From Eggerthellaceae bacterium (GTDB lineage: Bacteria; Actinomycetota; Coriobacteriia; Coriobacteriales; Eggerthellaceae): a stretch of DNA of 7,352 bases. The notes beneath the pieces were generated by a model that was given only the letters and a program-made list of their open reading frames with translations, ran no database searches and was not told where the DNA came from. Positions 5,580 to 7,352 of this stretch are shown piece by piece. Position numbers and translations under genes: made by a program. The stretch's first letter is position 1. Each line of letters starts with the position of its first letter. The stretch covers positions 1 to 7,352 of the forward strand of contig CAADXT010000107.1 in assembly GCA_900753095.1 (NCBI GenBank). Reading direction: 5' to 3'.

Positions 5580-6848
5580 TTAGTCCAAGCCGATGAAGGC
5601 GGGATAAGCAGATTCGCTGTGAGCCGTCATGTCCATGCCGGCTGCTTCTTCTTCCTTGGTAACGCGCAGGCCACCGAAGATTGCCTTGACGATAAGGCCG
5701 ATGATGAGGGAGGCAACGGCCACGAACACGATGGTGATCAGGATGCCCAGGCACTGTGCGCCGAGGAGCGTGGGATCGCCGGTGTAGATGAGGCCGCCGA
5801 AGTCGGTCCAGGAAAGCTCAGGCACGCAGAAGATACCAGTAAGGATACCGCCCACGATGCCGCCTACGCAGTGGCAACCGAATGCGTCAAGAGCGTCGTC
5901 GTAGCCGATCTTCGCCTTGCAGAAGGAGATGGCGAAGTAGCAGATGGGGGAAACGATGAGGCCCATGATGATGGCGGCCCAAGGCTCAACGAAGCCGGCT
6001 GCAGGGGTGATGACAACCAGGCCCGCTACCAAGCCGGTTGCAGCGCCAACCAAGGTGGGCTTGCCGGTCTTGATGGTCTCGACGATCATCCAGGAGATCA
6101 TCGCGGCACCAGAGGCAACGAAGGTGTTGAGCAGTGCGAGGGAGGCTACGCCGTCAGCAGCGAATGCGGAACCGCCGTTGAAGCCGAACCAACCGAACCA
6201 CAGAAGGGTTGCACCGAGAACCACGAAGGGAACGTTGTGGGGACGATGGTTGACCGCGCCGAAGATTCGGCGCTTGCCAAGCAGAAGGCAGAGAACAAGG
6301 CCGGTAAGACCAGAGCTGATGTGGACAACGTCGCCGCCGGCGAAGTCGAGCGCGCCGATCTGGTCGCCGATGAAGCTGCCGTCGCCGCCCCAAACCATAT
6401 GGGCCAGCGGAGCGTAAATCAGCAGAATCCAGATGGTGATGAAGGTGATGAATGCGCCGAACTTCATACGGCCTGCAAGCGAACCGCCGACGATAGCGGC
6501 CGTGATGCAGGCAAACGCTGCCTGGAACGCGATGTCGACGATTGCAGGATACGTTGCGTCGCCGGGGTCGGTCTGCTCAGCGATCATATCGGTTACCGCG
6601 CCCATGCATCCCAGCTGATCGAAGCCGCCGAAGAAGGGGTTGGAACCGTCACCACCGTAGGCCAAGCTCCATCCCGCAAGGATCCAGACGATTGCCACCA
6701 CTCCGATGATCACGAACGACATGAACATGGTGTTGACGACGTTTTTACGACGCGCAAGTCCGCCGTAAAAAAATGCAACGCCCGGAGTCATGAGAAAGAC
6801 CAGCATCGCGCTTACCAGCATGAATGCGGTTGCTCCTGTGTCAAGCAT
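5580..6848 (-). CDS. amtB: Ammonium transporter AmtB
   Basis: An Amt/Rh-family trimeric channel that carries ammonium across the cytoplasmic membrane. The protein has 422 residues, with hydrophobic segments throughout consistent with the usual 11 spans. The pore twin histidines are His176 (in GGDVVHISSG) and His326 (in DAFGCHCVGG). Asp168 in ALDFAGG corresponds to the conserved structural Asp, and the FQAAFACIT stretch (108-116) lies where the family has its Phe gate. The C-terminal tail GLRVTKEEEAAGMDMTAHSE, starting near residue 393, has the conserved form that binds GlnK. It starts directly in the first span (ATG at 6848) without the cleaved signal peptide of E. coli AmtB, as is normal in Gram-positives. 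A perfect AGGAGGT (6856-6862) lies 7 nt upstream. It forms an operon with the PII gene, and a GlnR-like operator lies 118-155 nt upstream of the start. Confidence 0.97.
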   Translation of the reverse strand: MLDTGATAFMLVSAMLVFLMTPGVAFFYGGLARRKNVVNTMFMSFVIIGVVAIVWILAGWSLAYGGDGSNPFFGGFDQLGCMGAVTDMIAEQTDPGDATYPAIVDIAFQAAFACITAAIVGGSLAGRMKFGAFITFITIWILLIYAPLAHMVWGGDGSFIGDQIGALDFAGGDVVHISSGLTGLVLCLLLGKRRIFGAVNHRPHNVPFVVLGATLLWFGWFGFNGGSAFAADGVASLALLNTFVASGAAMISWMIVETIKTGKPTLVGAATGLVAGLVVITPAAGFVEPWAAIIMGLIVSPICYFAISFCKAKIGYDDALDAFGCHCVGGIVGGILTGIFCVPELSWTDFGGLIYTGDPTLLGAQCLGILITIVFVAVASLIIGLIVKAIFGGLRVTKEEEAAGMDMTAHSESAYPAFIGLD

Positions 6849-6855
6849 TGTGCGT

Positions 6856-6862
6856 ACCTCCT
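6856..6862 (-). promoter_or_regulatory. Strong ribosome binding site of amtB
   Basis: The minus strand reads AGGAGGT, 7 nt before the amtB ATG at 6848. It is the strongest Shine-Dalgarno sequence in the window and fixes the start. Confidence 0.85.
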
Positions 6863-6869
6863 AAACATT

Positions 6870-6950
6870 TTTGTTAACGAGCACATTTTCGACAAGGCAA
6901 TCTTTGCACTCGTAACACGTTCAGAAGGGCTGGTATGCGTTTGTTAACGA
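6870..6950. repeat. Pair of identical 11-bp sites TTTGTTAACGA, 70 bp apart
   Basis: TTTGTTAACGA occurs at 6870-6880 and again at 6940-6950, in the same orientation, in the amtB upstream region. Both contain the palindrome GTTAAC. Related TCGTAAC sequences lie on the opposite strand at 6910-6916 and 6964-6970. The proximal copy sits just before the ribosome site. They could be regulator sites; the distal one also continues the 11-bp phase of the GlnR-like array. Confidence 0.5.
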
Positions 6951-6965
6951 TGACGGAAAACCTTC

Positions 6966-7003
6966 GTAACATCGCAGAATCACGCGCGTTACCTCAATGA
7001 AAC
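6966..7003 (+). promoter_or_regulatory. GlnR-type operator upstream of amtB (four half-sites, 11-bp phase)
   Basis: On the plus strand GTAAC (6966), GAATC (6977), GTTAC (6988) and GAAAC (6999) follow one another with exactly 6 nt between each. The known actinobacterial GlnR box is gTnAC-n6-GaAAC-n6-GtnAC-n6-GaAAC. All bases agree except one (GAATC for GAAAC). Two weaker half-sites continue the phase leftwards: GGAAA at 6955 and TTAAC at 6944. The site lies upstream of amtB, a classical GlnR target, and after the terminator of the preceding gene, so amtB-PII is the only sensible target here. The promoter boxes are not resolved. An 11-bp phase is general for OmpR/PhoB-family regulators, so another member of that family is the alternative. 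Confidence 0.7.
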
Positions 7004-7060
7004 AAACCGGCTTTTCCGCCGATAAATTCGGGCACCTGCCCACCATGCGTGCAGCCCCCG

Positions 7061-7094
7061 CAAACCAAAAGGGCCCTCGGGATTCCGAGGGCCC
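7061..7094 (-). terminator. Intrinsic terminator after the alcohol dehydrogenase
   Basis: On the minus strand GGGCCCTCGG (7094-7085) and CCGAGGGCCC (7080-7071) form a perfect 10-bp stem with a 4-nt loop, followed by TTTTGGTTTG. It lies 17 nt after the stop of the upstream gene and isolates the amtB promoter region from it. Confidence 0.9.
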
Positions 7095-7111
7095 AGGGCA
7101 AGCAGGGACGT

Positions 7112-7352
7112 TTACGCCATGATCTTGCGGAAGAGCTCCACCACCTCTTCGTGGGTTGCGTCGCGGGGGTTGCCCGGGAAGCAGGCATCGGCCATGGCAT
7201 CGGTTGCCAGCTGCTCCAAATCGCCTTCAACGAGGCCTTTGCACGTTTTCGGGATCTCGACGTCGGAAGAAAGCGCGCGCACTGCGTCGATTGCGGCATC
7301 GGCGGCCTCTTCTGCGCTCATGCCCGCTGTGTCGACGCCCATGGCACGCGCA
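7112..7352 (-). CDS. Iron-containing alcohol dehydrogenase family, C-terminal end (cut by window edge)
   Basis: Only the last 79 full codons are visible; the frame is open to the right edge and its start lies outside. The closing segment DACFPGNPRDATHEEVVELF resembles the conserved end of group III (Fe-dependent) alcohol dehydrogenases such as 1,3-propanediol dehydrogenase and lactaldehyde reductase, which finish with a D-A-C/x-x-x-N-P-R-x-A-T motif followed by a helix. The segment before it (GVDTAGMSAEEAADAAIDAV) also fits the family's C-terminal helical domain, where a short acidic loop replaces variable sequence. The metal and NAD sites are outside the window, so the substrate cannot be named. 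The gene is transcribed towards amtB but is separated from it by a strong terminator and about 260 bases, so it is probably not part of the nitrogen unit. Confidence 0.85.
   Translation of the reverse strand, partial: ARAMGVDTAGMSAEEAADAAIDAVRALSSDVEIPKTCKGLVEGDLEQLATDAMADACFPGNPRDATHEEVVELFRKIMA

Noticed and set aside
6256..6273. 8-bp inverted repeat GCGCCGAA/TTCGGCGC inside amtB
   Set aside because: Only a 2-nt centre, no T tract and a GC-rich coding context; chance is a sufficient explanation.
5619..6947. 442-codon open frame on the plus strand opposite amtB
   Set aside because: Its composition (many His, Asp, Glu, Ala) is the mirror of a hydrophobic membrane protein; AmtB on the other strand has all family motifs.

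Overview
The window carries one strand of bacterial housekeeping DNA: every gene I can support is read on the minus strand (right to left). Moderately high GC, an actinobacterial-looking NusA, a YlxR between NusA and IF-2, and a GlnR-type 11-bp-phased operator upstream of amtB together suggest an actinobacterial relative. My best guess is class Coriobacteriia (Eggerthellaceae-like), but this is an inference from gene style, not a database match.

Layout from right to left, in the direction of transcription: (1) 7352-7112, the C-terminal end of an iron-containing alcohol dehydrogenase, closed by a strong terminator at 7061-7094. (2) A control region at 6849-7060 with a four-half-site GlnR-like operator, then amtB (ammonium channel) and a PII gene (glnK/glnB type), closed by a 14-bp hairpin terminator at 5118-5167. 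(3) leuA (2-isopropylmalate synthase), followed after 1 nt by an unrecognised zinc-ribbon membrane protein starting at TTG, closed by a terminator at 2348-2400. (4) The conserved translation/transcription operon rimP-nusA-ylxR(rnpM)-infB, with a leader that holds a second terminator-like hairpin (2266-2298) just before rimP; infB runs off the left edge.

Functional logic: amtB-PII is a nitrogen-sensing ammonium uptake module. leuA makes the first committed intermediate of leucine synthesis. rimP-nusA-ylxR-infB couples 30S maturation, transcription elongation/termination, RNase P modulation and translation initiation.

The most notable signals are: the GlnR-type box; a NusA tail with a C/C/H/C/H putative zinc motif; a possible attenuator in the nusA operon leader; a 13-bp perfect inverted repeat inside ylxR; and a PII protein without the modifiable Tyr51. 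I found no mobile element, CRISPR array, tRNA or rRNA, and no obviously novel multi-gene system. Intergenic stretches are all shorter than 300 bases.
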